The notes: generated from the sequence alone by a model not told the origin. Positions 23,653 through 32,063 are shown, counted from the first letter of the stretch. The stretch: 42,068 nucleotides of DNA from Paenibacillus xylanexedens (GCF_017874615.1 NZ_JAGIKV010000039.1:1-42068), one strand, 5' to 3'. Numbers and translations: made by a program.

Positions 23653-26034
23653 TCAGCGCTCCCGCCCAACGAGATAATCCAATAGATGTCTCAAAAATGG
23701 AATTGGTTTCGGCATCTCGGTCAATGCATCTGTGGCAAGACAATAATGCTCCCACATCTCTTTCTTCGCGCCTTCATCACCGAGAATGGATACAAAGGTG
23801 GAATTGTTGTTCCGCTCATCCTGACCTGCAGGTTTCCCAAGAATGAGGTGATTCCCCTCGAAATCCAGCAAGTCGTCCTTGATCTGGAAGGCGATCCCCG
23901 CATGATAAGCGAACTTTTTCAGCGTAGCCATCTCCGGTTCCTTCACTTGGGCAAGTATGGCTGGCATGACCAGGGCAGCTTCGAAGGCAATGCCTGTTTT
24001 GTAAAAACAGATCATGTTCAACTGCTCCAGCGTCAATGCCTTGCCTTTGGAGTTCAGATCCATGGCCTGCCCCATACACATATCCTCTGCTTTTTCAGCC
24101 GAATACTGAATGAGTCTGAGCACGGTTGCCGCATCAAAGCGATCCAATGAAGATTGCTCTCCAATCGCCTTCTGAATGAGAAACAGACCCGTAAGCTCTG
24201 CTGTGGCACTATTGTGTACATGGTGCAGCGTGGAACGTCCACGTCTTGTCGAAGCATTATCCTGCGTAGGCAGATCATCAAAGATCAGGGAAGCGGTGTG
24301 CATGTACTCCAGCGATCTTAGCAGCGGAACAATGGATGACTCAGGTAGACCATACTCGCGTACGCCCATAACCCAAGTTAATATCGGACGCAACCTTTTT
24401 CCGTCTCCCTGCAAGCTGTAATTGGCTGCATCGATCAGTGTTTCTTTCATCTCATGAAGGCCACCGGGCTTCACAATCTGCAACTCCACATTAATCTGTT
24501 CACGAACCGTTCGAATGGTCTGTTTGAACTCCTCTTTCTCCTGCTTGTCATTTTTCAATTGAAGCACAACCTGATCGCGTAACAATTTATCCAGGAAATC
24601 AACGTCATCTGCTTTTCGCACCATCTGTTGAACCAGTTGATTGAATTCAGGCTGCCCCGAGGCAAAGATCGTCATCACTTCATCATATTTTTGCTGCCCC
24701 AACCGTTCTTTACAGCGCTTCAGACCGTTAATGGCACGATCCAGTATGACCTCACGGGTCTTGGCATCCGAGTTGTAAACATCATGGATTAGATGTGAGA
24801 TGACTGCCCAATACAATTCATATGGATTAATCAGATCAGGGCGCAAATCTCGATACTTCAAATAGTACGTATATGGAGTTACTGCCCCTTCTTCCATATC
24901 GTCAAACATATCGGCAAAATCATCAGCCAACTGATTATATATCCCGTAATAGAACGTCCGCAGATCAAATCCTTCATCCACTGGAGCACTGAGAACAGAC
25001 CGGACGATTAATCGGGAAGAAGAAGATTTGATAATAATCGGAATGTACAATTCTTCATTGCTGTAATTCGCATTGGCTAATTTCTTGTTGCGATCGATCT
25101 CCTGAGACTGAAAGAATACATAGGATTGCTCTAAAAACGTGCGCCGTTTTTCTGGATGCTGGTAGTTCTTGATGTACTCAAATGCTTCCCGAAGCTCGGA
25201 ATGCACATATTCAATTACTTCAAGGTTGCTGCCTTTCCACTCCCCCAGATCAGGGACGACCCCGGTAAGAAGTGCATCACGTATCATCAGGGAATATTGT
25301 TCTTTTTCCTGAACAGTCAAAGCCTGAGAATCCAGCAGGTCATCCACAAATGGATACGTCAAACCGTACGAATAACCCAGTCGGATCGCCGCATCAAATC
25401 TCCGGGCACGTTCTTCAGGTGGTGTCTGCTCATTCATCTCATCGTCCACATGAAGGACCACGCCGAGAATGATCTTGATCAGCTTCCGCTGCGCCTGCTC
25501 TGCATCCAGCTCCTTCGGGATGTTGGATGCTACATTCTTTAATTTGTTCATCACCCAGATGACAGCGGATTCTATGTGCTCCTTCTGTCCCCACCGGTAC
25601 AACGCAGCCAGACTGATATAATCAGTCTGTCCTTTGCGCCCAGTGGCAGAGCCCACAAAGTATTTTTTGGTATTCTGGACAACGTTCTGAATTCGGGTCT
25701 GCGTACCCGGAGAATCAAGGGCTTGCCCCAGATCTCGCATATAAATATAGGAGATACTCCGATCCAGGTAATCATCCAGCTTTCCTGTCGTATTCAGCCA
25801 GTGAATATATCTATGAACATCCCGGGGATCCGGTTTTCTTTTGCTAGGTGATAAAAGAGAAAGCCAGGCAAAACGATGAATATGTTTTTTTTGCCATACA
25901 TGAATATCTTGGGTAAGTGCTGTTGTATACGTATTATCTATAAGTTGCTGCCTAAGAGAGGTGAAATACTGAGATGCTTTCTGCTCAGCTAGCCGATATC
26001 CTGCATCAGCCTGTTCTGTGAGTACGTTGTTCAT
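23653..26034 (-). CDS. Two-part isoprenoid synthase: N-terminal all-alpha domain fused to a polyprenyl diphosphate synthase
   Basis: A 793-residue protein. Residues about 510-793 form a trans-prenyl diphosphate synthase: GDGKRLRP (544-551) binds IPP, the first Asp-rich motif is DDLPTQD (586-592) followed by RRGRST, and the second is QIKDDLLD (717-724). This domain should condense IPP with an allylic diphosphate. The N-terminal 500 residues are unusual. They contain VDDLLD (230-235) in a context (RLGYSYGLTYPFVDDLLD) like that of the C-terminal QIKDDLLD, and QLADDFADMFDD (368-379). These lie about 140 residues apart, close to the 134 between the two C-terminal motifs. I infer a second, possibly cyclase-like, isoprenoid-fold domain. 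GAGGT precedes the ATG by 9 bases. No other isoprenoid gene is adjacent; the product is unknown. Confidence 0.8.
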   Translation of the reverse strand: MNNVLTEQADAGYRLAEQKASQYFTSLRQQLIDNTYTTALTQDIHVWQKKHIHRFAWLSLLSPSKRKPDPRDVHRYIHWLNTTGKLDDYLDRSISYIYMRDLGQALDSPGTQTRIQNVVQNTKKYFVGSATGRKGQTDYISLAALYRWGQKEHIESAVIWVMNKLKNVASNIPKELDAEQAQRKLIKIILGVVLHVDDEMNEQTPPEERARRFDAAIRLGYSYGLTYPFVDDLLDSQALTVQEKEQYSLMIRDALLTGVVPDLGEWKGSNLEVIEYVHSELREAFEYIKNYQHPEKRRTFLEQSYVFFQSQEIDRNKKLANANYSNEELYIPIIIKSSSSRLIVRSVLSAPVDEGFDLRTFYYGIYNQLADDFADMFDDMEEGAVTPYTYYLKYRDLRPDLINPYELYWAVISHLIHDVYNSDAKTREVILDRAINGLKRCKERLGQQKYDEVMTIFASGQPEFNQLVQQMVRKADDVDFLDKLLRDQVVLQLKNDKQEKEEFKQTIRTVREQINVELQIVKPGGLHEMKETLIDAANYSLQGDGKRLRPILTWVMGVREYGLPESSIVPLLRSLEYMHTASLIFDDLPTQDNASTRRGRSTLHHVHNSATAELTGLFLIQKAIGEQSSLDRFDAATVLRLIQYSAEKAEDMCMGQAMDLNSKGKALTLEQLNMICFYKTGIAFEAALVMPAILAQVKEPEMATLKKFAYHAGIAFQIKDDLLDFEGNHLILGKPAGQDERNNNSTFVSILGDEGAKKEMWEHYCLATDALTEMPKPIPFLRHLLDYLVGRER

Positions 26035-26221
26035 AGGGTGGATACCTCAAATTCTATTAATGTTAAACATGTATCCATGAAAGGAGATGAGGTGCTCCAT
26101 GGACGAAAACTGAACTCATTTGATCGTGTATCCAACGCTTCAGCTCATGTTCATAACCTTTATACGGCGATCCAACCGTTTGGTTACGAAATCGTCATTG
26201 TTCATTCCCATATACGTGATT

Positions 26222-27019
26222 TTACAGAATGGATGACCAGACTTTGACCGCTGTGATGGCGATAAGTACGATTAATGCATATCGAAGTACCCTCACATTG
26301 ATCATCGAACTAACCCGTGAACCAAGGGATGCCCCCAGCAGACTACCGATCACCGTATAGATGATGGGGTCCATCGGAATGTCTCCACCCGTAATTTTTC
26401 CTATAACGCCGCCAATGGCGGAGATAAATACAATCGCCAGTGAAGAAGCAATTGTCGTTCGTACGGGGATGTTGAGAATCGTCAGCATGATGGGAATAAG
26501 GATAAAGGCACCCCCCGCACCAACAATTCCTGATACAATGCCTACTGCAAAAGCAGTACCTGCTGCAATCCATCGGTTAAACACCAGTGGTTCTGAGGTA
26601 TCAAGCTTTCCCTTTCCGGGAATCAGCATAAGCACAATCGCGATGATCGCCAGAATGCCATAGATCAGATTAATAACCCTTCCGTCCAGATGACCGGATA
26701 TGAACCCGCCGATCAGACTGCCAGCAAGAATGCTGGAGCCCATGTACAGCACCAAACCGCGGTGAACGATCGCTCCACCACTTCTACCCGTTTTTACTTT
26801 TCTGCGGAATGCAATCACACCGGCAAGTGAAGCGAAGAACACTTGAAACATACTAATCGACGATACCTGATGTGCTGAGAACGGCTCCAATCCCATCCAG
26901 GATGGAACATATAACAGCAGCGGATAATTGATAATGGCCCCACCAATACCCAACAAACCGGAGAAGAATGAACCGACCAGACCCAGTATAAACATGATGA
27001 CAAAAAGCAGAAGATCCAT
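26222..27019 (-). CDS. TauE/SafE-family anion permease
   Basis: A 265-residue membrane protein of the TauE/SafE (DUF81) family, which moves sulfite, sulfonates or related anions. The two internal-repeat signatures are visible: SGLLGIGGAIINYPLLL near the N-terminus and GIVGAGGAFILIPIML in the second half, each opening a bundle of hydrophobic helices (about eight in total). AAAGGAAG lies 10 bases before the ATG at 27019. It is separated from the isoprenoid synthase by 187 bases and diverges from a small zinc-ribbon gene. There is no sulfur-metabolism operon alongside, so the substrate is open; the nearest sulfur-related gene is the sulfotransferase 9 kb away. Confidence 0.88.
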   Translation of the reverse strand: MDLLLFVIMFILGLVGSFFSGLLGIGGAIINYPLLLYVPSWMGLEPFSAHQVSSISMFQVFFASLAGVIAFRRKVKTGRSGGAIVHRGLVLYMGSSILAGSLIGGFISGHLDGRVINLIYGILAIIAIVLMLIPGKGKLDTSEPLVFNRWIAAGTAFAVGIVSGIVGAGGAFILIPIMLTILNIPVRTTIASSLAIVFISAIGGVIGKITGGDIPMDPIIYTVIGSLLGASLGSRVSSMINVRVLRYALIVLIAITAVKVWSSIL

Positions 27020-27062
27020 CGGTTATGCGCTTCCTTTCGTGCTATATAAATATCATTTCAAC

Positions 27063-27078
27063 ACCACTCAAAAGTGGT
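27063..27078. repeat. Small palindrome in divergent TauE/zinc-ribbon promoter region
   Basis: ACCACT and AGTGGT are exact inverted arms around CAAA. The palindrome lies 44 bases from the permease start; a TATAAT-like -10 for the zinc-ribbon gene follows at about 27100-27105. Confidence 0.35.
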
Positions 27079-27144
27079 ATACACAGCGAATATTATCCGT
27101 TATAATAAAAACCAAGTAAATTAATCCGAAATGAGTGATTAAGC

Positions 27145-27315
27145 ATGTTTAACGTGTTGAAGACTCTTTTTGAAAATAAATGTCCACAGTGCAACGAAAA
27201 ATTACAAGTTCATAACGATGCGTTATGTTCGACCAAAACCTGTTCTCAATGTCATTACAAAGAAGAGAGTTATGGCTCTCTCGGAGTTCGAATTGTATAT
27301 GACACCACAAAATGA
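27145..27315 (+). CDS. Small zinc-ribbon protein, 56 residues
   Basis: A short gene with a clear four-cysteine pattern: CPQC near residue 14 and CSQC near residue 37 (two CxxC knuckles about 20 residues apart), an extra Cys before the second knuckle, then HYKEES and a C-terminal beta-like segment. This is the shape of a one-zinc ribbon. A TATAAT-like -10 (about 27100-27105) and a GAGTGA ribosome site of moderate quality precede the ATG. The frame ends at TGA 27313-27315 and is followed by a bidirectional terminator. It is too small to name. Such proteins often bind RNA, DNA or a protein partner. It diverges from the TauE/SafE permease. Confidence 0.7.
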   Translation: MFNVLKTLFENKCPQCNEKLQVHNDALCSTKTCSQCHYKEESYGSLGVRIVYDTTK

Positions 27316-27390
27316 TACAAAGCTATACCCTTGTTAATTGTATCACGATCTCTGAAATTTCGGGATGATTCGACAAAATGAAAATACAAA

Positions 27391-27430
27391 AACGGTGCAA
27401 AACGAATAAATCGTTCTGCACCGTTTTTTT
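27391..27430. terminator. Bidirectional terminator between zinc-ribbon and SDR genes
   Basis: AACGGTGCA pairs with TGCACCGTT with an inner AACGA/TCGTT helix; TTTTTTT follows on the plus strand and a T-run on the minus strand. Confidence 0.9.
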
Positions 27431-27482
27431 CTGTTTTTCTTTTTTGAGATGAGTTCTCTTAATTTTAGAAAGGTTACTTATT

Positions 27483-28238
27483 TTATTTGGTTTTGAAGCT
27501 GAGGAATCCATCATCTACGGCTACGGTTGTACCGTTCACTGCACTTGCTGCATCACTGAACAGGAATGTAACCACACTGGCTACTTTCTCCGGTTGAATG
27601 AGCTCTCCACGCATATGTTGAGTAGCAAGCGCATCTTTCATGGCTTGGTCATCACCCAAAATCGGTGTTTCGATAAAACCAGGTGCTACACCAACTACAC
27701 GAATTCCATGCTCAGCAAGTTCCAATGCACCGGATTTGGACATCATAACAACAGCAGCCTTGGCTGCGTTGTAGTTGAAGCTGCCTACTGCAGCAACACT
27801 TCCATAGATCGAAGCTGTATTTACAATAGTACCTTGTACATTCAATTCAACCATTTTTTTCGCGCCATAATACATACCGTAGTATACACTGTGCTGATCT
27901 ACATCAATGACTCTGTGATAGGATTCCGGGTCCATCTCCAGAAATGGCTTCACAAGTCCAATGCCTGCGTTATTGAAAATACCGCTTAACGTACCATATT
28001 GCTCAACTGTCCAGTCGATCAGGGCTTTGATCTCGTCCCCTTTGGATACATCTACTTTGTACGCGCCCGCTGTTCCGCCTGCTGCTTCAATCTGTGCCGC
28101 AAGCTTCTTCGCTCCGTCTTCATTATAATCAGCGACAACAATAGTCGCACCTTGATCCGAAAGTTGAAGTGCTGTTTCTTTACCAATACCACTAGCTCCA
28201 CCTGTAATAATGATTACTTTTCCATTGTGTTGGGTCAT
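27483..28238 (-). CDS. Short-chain dehydrogenase/reductase (SDR)
   Basis: A 251-residue classical SDR. The cofactor motif is TGGASGIG (about residues 12-19), with an acidic residue (VADYNED) at the end of beta-2, suggesting NAD(H) preference. NNAG is at 89-92 and the catalytic Ser143, Tyr156 and Lys160 are all present (TASIYG, YNAAK). The C-terminal GTTVAVDDGF is typical of the 3-oxoacyl-reductase/glucose-dehydrogenase group. AAAGGAG lies 9 bases before the ATG. The gene is monocistronic and its upstream region holds a tight palindrome (28286-28302), so it is probably controlled by a small winged-helix repressor encoded elsewhere. The substrate cannot be read from sequence. Confidence 0.9.
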   Translation of the reverse strand: MTQHNGKVIIITGGASGIGKETALQLSDQGATIVVADYNEDGAKKLAAQIEAAGGTAGAYKVDVSKGDEIKALIDWTVEQYGTLSGIFNNAGIGLVKPFLEMDPESYHRVIDVDQHSVYYGMYYGAKKMVELNVQGTIVNTASIYGSVAAVGSFNYNAAKAAVVMMSKSGALELAEHGIRVVGVAPGFIETPILGDDQAMKDALATQHMRGELIQPEKVASVVTFLFSDAASAVNGTTVAVDDGFLSFKTK

Positions 28239-28285
28239 GACTCAGTTCTCCTTTGGCAAAATAGTTTTAGGTGCAATTATAAACT

Positions 28286-28302
28286 TATAGTAAGTAACTA
28301 TA
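28286..28302 (-). promoter_or_regulatory. Palindrome upstream of the SDR gene (HxlR/MarR-like operator candidate)
   Basis: TATAGT and ACTATA arms are perfect around AAGTA, reading AGTTACTTACT in the centre on the minus strand. A TATAAT follows within a few bases on that strand, so a bound protein would cover the promoter. HxlR/DUF24-type regulators use sites of this look. Confidence 0.45.
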
Positions 28303-28460
28303 CTTTATTAATCTATATGTTCATCATACGCCTCTGTCCCAACCTTGTCAAACCATAGATCATCTTCACATCAATATGAGATTAATGTAATATACATTTC
28401 CTATTCACATGATATAGTCTAGCTCCTGTGATATTAAATATGCATGAGTTTTTGGAAAAT

Positions 28461-28505
28461 AAAAAAGCGAGCATAACGGTAATTCAATCATCCCGATATC
28501 TCGCC
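28461..28505 (-). terminator. Terminator of the lipoprotein gene
   Basis: On the minus strand GCGAG-ATATCGGG pairs with CCGTTATG-CTCGC around a 12-base loop and is followed by TTTTTT. Confidence 0.75.
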
Positions 28506-28563
28506 CTTATAAAATATGAAAATTTCAAACTGTGTTGTCTTCCATATTGAAAGTTAATTCAAC

Positions 28564-29040
28564 TTATTCACCCTGAAGTCCGCTTAGCGGATCTTTCAAA
28601 TTATTGATGTTCGTGATCAGTTCAGGAATGCCCGTCTTTTCCCAATTTTCTGCCGTAAAACCTTGCTCTGCAATTGTATTCTCGAAATTGCCCACAACTT
28701 CTGTTAATTGAGTATTGTAACTAACCAGATTTTCATGAATGCTCTCTCCTATTGCAGGAGCAGTCAACTGAGAAAATTCACTTGCTTCTGCTTGGATCAG
28801 ATCGATTTTCTCCTGAATCTGCGTTGTAGTCTCCGGATTATTCACCGCACTTGATGCGAGCTCTTGCAGATCAGCCCCGGCGGTTGATACCTGTTCTATA
28901 TAATCAGTAGCCCCACTCACATAATTTAGACTTTGATTAGCTTGTTCCACGACAGAACAGGCCGAAATCAAAAGAATACTTGATGCAATAAGCCCTGTCA
29001 TCATTAATGTGTGCTTTCTTTTTCTTATAAACATGATCAT
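28564..29040 (-). CDS. Small secreted lipoprotein (DUF6376-like)
   Basis: A protein of 158 residues, or 156 from the alternative ATG at 29034. A basic start (FIRKRKH) and a hydrophobic stretch end in the lipobox LISAC, with Cys28 as the lipid-modified residue, so it is anchored to the outer face of the membrane. The mature part is mostly helical and acidic, with QLTAP and a C-terminal NINNLKDPLSGLQGE, resembling Bacillaceae DUF6376 lipoproteins. AGGAG and GGGGAG precede the two candidate ATGs by 8 and 6 bases; a longer frame to 29079 lacks a ribosome site. It diverges from the BASS-family transporter. The function is unknown. Confidence 0.78.
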   Translation of the reverse strand: MIMFIRKRKHTLMMTGLIASSILLISACSVVEQANQSLNYVSGATDYIEQVSTAGADLQELASSAVNNPETTTQIQEKIDLIQAEASEFSQLTAPAIGESIHENLVSYNTQLTEVVGNFENTIAEQGFTAENWEKTGIPELITNINNLKDPLSGLQGE

Positions 29041-29169
29041 CTCCCCTTCTCCTGATCGGAATCCTTGTTCCAATTCCATGATACCTGTTCAGACTGCTTC
29101 ATTGCAAATGGGTCTGCAGCCAACGTTATTAACATGTATAATAGTAAAATCACACGGTAAAGGGATGTC

Positions 29170-30144
29170 ATGATTATGCTTCAAGCCTTGAACCATCGCT
29201 TGAACCGCATCATGCCACTGATTACCCCAATCAGTATTATTATTGGCGTGTTATGCGGGAGTTTTCTTTCTTCTTATACCTTTTTATCTCCTTGGCTTTT
29301 TGCGTTCATGACGTTCGCTGGAAGTATCAGTCTTGGGATACGGGATTTTGTGAACGTGCTGAAGAAGCCGTTCCCCCTGTTTGTATGTCTGTTTATTTTG
29401 CATTTGGCGATGCCTCTAATTGCTCTCGGTATGGGTCATCTGGTTTTCCCTACAGATGCGTATACCATAACGGGCCTGGTTCTGGCAGCCGTGATCCCGA
29501 CAGGAATAAGCAGCTTCATTTGGGTCAGTATATATCGGGGCAATATCGCACTTACGCTATCCATCATCTTGATTGATACCATGCTTGCTCCTTTTGTAGT
29601 GCCCGGGGTGTTATCCCTGTTAATCGGAACCAGTGTCACACTGGACACAGCAGCCATGATGAGCAGTCTGTTCTGGATGATTGTGGTACCATCCCTGCTC
29701 GGTATGCTGCTGAATGAGTGGACCAAAGGCGCCATTGTCCCGGTCTGGGGACCAAGGTTGAATCCGTTATCCAAATTGTTCATGGCATCTGTCGTTGCGA
29801 TTAACGGATCTGTCGTTGCGCCCTACTTGGCTGATTTCAACTGGAAGTTGGCTGGTCTTGCGGTCATCATTATTTTCCTGGCATCATTCGGTTATGCGCT
29901 AAGTTACTTCATCGCCCGATTGCTAGGCTGGAACGAGGCCGATCAGGTCGCTCTGGTGTTCAATGGAGGTATGCGTAATATCAGCGCTGGCGCAGTACTG
30001 GCTGTTTCTTATTTTCCGCCACCTGTTGCTGTCCCGGTTGTTCTAGGCATGGTATTCCAGCAGATGCTTGCTTCATTAACAGGTTATCTGCTCGGTCGTC
30101 GCTCTCAGCTTCTGCAAAAGTCAGATAAGACATCTGCGGCCTAG
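29170..30144 (+). CDS. Bile acid:sodium symporter (BASS)-family transporter
   Basis: A 324-residue membrane protein with about ten hydrophobic helices. The segments LAAVIPTGISSFIWVSIYRGN and FNGGMRNISAGAVLAVSYF correspond to the two crossing unwound helices of the BASS fold, where Na+ and the organic anion bind. The helices before position 5 carry the FAGSISLGIRDF pattern common in Firmicute YocS/YfeH-like members. Bacterial family members carry pantoate, keto acids or other organic anions rather than bile acids. AAAGGG lies 5 bases before the ATG at 29170. The gene is single and ends at a strong terminator. Confidence 0.85.
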   Translation: MIMLQALNHRLNRIMPLITPISIIIGVLCGSFLSSYTFLSPWLFAFMTFAGSISLGIRDFVNVLKKPFPLFVCLFILHLAMPLIALGMGHLVFPTDAYTITGLVLAAVIPTGISSFIWVSIYRGNIALTLSIILIDTMLAPFVVPGVLSLLIGTSVTLDTAAMMSSLFWMIVVPSLLGMLLNEWTKGAIVPVWGPRLNPLSKLFMASVVAINGSVVAPYLADFNWKLAGLAVIIIFLASFGYALSYFIARLLGWNEADQVALVFNGGMRNISAGAVLAVSYFPPPVAVPVVLGMVFQQMLASLTGYLLGRRSQLLQKSDKTSAA

Positions 30145-30158
30145 CAAAATATTGGATG

Positions 30159-30189
30159 AAAAAAACGCCGACATGATTGTCGGCGTTTT
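30159..30189. terminator. Terminator, copy 1 of a near-identical pair
   Basis: ACGCCGACA pairs with TGTCGGCGT around a 4-base loop, with A6 and T4 flanks; it works on both strands. An almost identical hairpin lies at 31885-31914. Confidence 0.9.
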
Positions 30190-30262
30190 GCATTGGATTG
30201 CTTTTATTACTTCAAGTGCAACGATAATGCTACGTTTAGTAAACCTAGCAATCAGTTCTTGG

Positions 30263-31114
30263 CTACAAATCCACTTTCATATTGCCCAGCATCTTGGCAA
30301 CTTCAGGATTATCAATCTTCATGAATAGACTTTCCTTGGTATCCAGTGTGGAAATGGTTGCAATCTCTTCCGGGCTTAGTACAAAGTCGAAAATATCGAA
30401 GTTCTCGATAAGCCGCTCTTTGCGTACTGATTTTGGAATAACAACAACATCCCGCTGCACAAGCCAGCGCAGTACAACCTGGGCGACGGATTTGTTATGT
30501 TTCTCGGCAATGGAAACCAAGACTTCGTTGCTGAACAAATTGTTGCGACCTTCGGCGAACGGGGACCATGACTGGTGCTGTATCCCCTGTTCTTTCATGA
30601 AAACAGCGCTGTCGACCTGCTGTTGAAACGGATGAGTTTCGATCTGATTGATAACAGGCACAACTTCGTTGTGGACGATGAGGTCCATCAGGCGGTCAGG
30701 TAGGAAGTTACTGACACCGATAGCCCTGATCTTGCCCTCACGGTATAGTTCTTCCATCGCACGCCATGCGCCGTAGTAATCACCAAACGGCATGTGAATG
30801 AGGTACATATCCAGATAATCGAGCTGCAGCTTACTTAACGATTTGGCAAACGCCCGCTTGGCACTTTCGTATCCTGCATCCTGAATCCAAAGCTTGGTCG
30901 TGATGAAAAGTTCTTCCCGCGCTATGCCACTGCGTTTAATTGCATGTCCAACCGCTTCTTCGTTTAGGTAACCGGCAGCGGTATCAATTAGGCGGTAACC
31001 GGCCTTCAGCGCCTCATATACCGTGTTCTCACATTCATCAGCATCGGGAACCTGGTAGACACCAAAGCCAATAATCGGCATTTTCACTCCATTGTTCAAG
31101 GTTACAGTTTGCAT
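30263..31114 (-). CDS. Aldo/keto reductase (AKR5-like)
   Basis: A 283-residue NADPH-dependent TIM-barrel reductase of aldehydes, glyoxals or small ketones. The catalytic tetrad Asp44, Tyr49, Lys74 and His107 is complete (IDTAAGYLNE, ITTKLW, YLIHMPFGDY). The NADPH-binding C-terminal VVIPKSVRKERLIEN is also present. The ATG at 31114 is preferred (AGGAGG 8 bases upstream) over a TTG at 31120 lying too close to it. The divergent MerR-family gene and a 19-bp-spaced promoter with a central palindrome strongly suggest induction by that regulator, as for AdhR-controlled detoxification of reactive aldehydes in Bacillus. A terminator lies after the stop. Confidence 0.92.
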   Translation of the reverse strand: MQTVTLNNGVKMPIIGFGVYQVPDADECENTVYEALKAGYRLIDTAAGYLNEEAVGHAIKRSGIAREELFITTKLWIQDAGYESAKRAFAKSLSKLQLDYLDMYLIHMPFGDYYGAWRAMEELYREGKIRAIGVSNFLPDRLMDLIVHNEVVPVINQIETHPFQQQVDSAVFMKEQGIQHQSWSPFAEGRNNLFSNEVLVSIAEKHNKSVAQVVLRWLVQRDVVVIPKSVRKERLIENFDIFDFVLSPEEIATISTLDTKESLFMKIDNPEVAKMLGNMKVDL

Positions 31115-31219
31115 ATTCAATTCCTCCTATGGTTCAATTGTGAATCGCAAGTGGTCACGTATTCCTGAAATTCAGTAACGAAGCGAGGATTCCACTTCCG
31201 GCCGACTTGCGTTACAATA

Positions 31220-31250
31220 ACCCTAGCTCCTTCGTCTTACACGAAGTCAA
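31220..31250 (-). promoter_or_regulatory. MerR-type promoter/operator of the aldo/keto reductase
   Basis: On the minus strand TTGACT (-35, 31245-31250) and TAGGGT (-10, 31220-31225) are 19 bases apart, the overlong spacing MerR activators correct. The spacer holds the perfect dyad CTTCGT-N5-ACGAAG (31230-31246). Confidence 0.75.
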
Positions 31251-31286
31251 GCGGTCTCCAATATTTTTTTAGAAGGAGGAGTACAT

Positions 31287-31805
31287 ATGTATACTGTCCA
31301 GGATGCTGCCCAGCTTACGGGACTCACAGAGCACGCTGTTCGCTTTTACACGGATAAAGGCTTGGTTCCGAGCATTCAACGCAATAAAAATAATATTCGG
31401 GTGTTTGATGAAGAATCCATCAATTGGCTACATGGCGTCAAATGCCTCAAGCAGACAGGTTTACCGATTGAAAATATTAAAACATACGTCGATCTCTGCC
31501 TCGAAGGTGATTCAACCGTTTCGCAGCGATTCGCACTTATGATGGAGTATAAGGAAGCGGCGCTGATTCAGCTTGAAGAGGCCAAGAGCCGCGTAGCCCA
31601 TTTGGAAGAGAAAGCACGTCAATATCAGGCCATTTTGGAGCAGCGCATCCCGGATATGACCAACCCGGTCAATTGGGAAACCAAGCGTGACGAAGAAGGG
31701 AGTTGTCCTGCATCCCGTTTAAAAAGTCGCAGTCTTCCTGAAGCCGAGGTTTCGGCTCAGTGCCCAGCAGCTGCTATGAAGCAGCAAACTAGCATAGTAT
31801 CTTAA
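31287..31805 (+). CDS. MerR-family transcriptional regulator
   Basis: A 172-residue regulator with the N-terminal MerR winged helix (YTVQDAAQLTGLTEHAVRFY, residues about 2-21, then the wing RVFDEESINWLHGVKCLKQTG). A dimerisation coiled coil follows (about 75-118, LEEAKSRVAHLEEKARQYQAIL). The tail has two cysteines (SCPASR and SAQCPAA) that could sense electrophiles, although this is not the single conserved Cys of AdhR. AGGAGG lies about 8 bases before the ATG. It is divergent from the aldo/keto reductase, with the 19-bp-spaced promoter between them, so it probably activates that gene. Confidence 0.9.
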   Translation: MYTVQDAAQLTGLTEHAVRFYTDKGLVPSIQRNKNNIRVFDEESINWLHGVKCLKQTGLPIENIKTYVDLCLEGDSTVSQRFALMMEYKEAALIQLEEAKSRVAHLEEKARQYQAILEQRIPDMTNPVNWETKRDEEGSCPASRLKSRSLPEAEVSAQCPAAAMKQQTSIVS

Positions 31806-31884
31806 ACTTCACATGATATAGCTCACGTATGTTCTAAACATATAGGCTATTTCTTACATTATGTATATCTAAATGAGCCTGAGT

Positions 31885-31914
31885 AAAAAACGCCGACAAC
31901 ATTGTCGGCGTTTT
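31885..31914. terminator. Terminator, copy 2 of a near-identical pair
   Basis: The hairpin has the same arms as copy 1 (CGCCGACA/TGTCGGCG, with A6 and T4 flanks); only the loop differs (ACAT instead of TGAT). It follows the MerR gene by 80 bases. Confidence 0.9.
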
Positions 31915-31986
31915 ACGCCACTACAACCCTCTACTGGAATCTCTTTAATCTATTCCTGCCCATTTTCTGGTCCCTGTTCACAATAC

Positions 31987-32016
31987 AAAAAAAACCATCA
32001 ACAAGTGATGGTTTTT
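31987..32016 (-). terminator. Terminator of asd
   Basis: AACCATCA pairs with TGATGGTT around a 5-base loop and is followed on the minus strand by a run of eight Ts. It starts about 47 bases after the asd stop codon. Confidence 0.85.
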
Positions 32017-32063
32017 CATGAAATATGCTGTTCAGAAATCTGCTGCTCATGATGCCTTTACAC

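Noticed and set aside
26038..26247. 69-residue plus-strand frame between isoprenoid synthase and TauE genes
   Set aside because: No family resemblance; it overlaps the TauE/SafE 3' end and the synthase promoter region.
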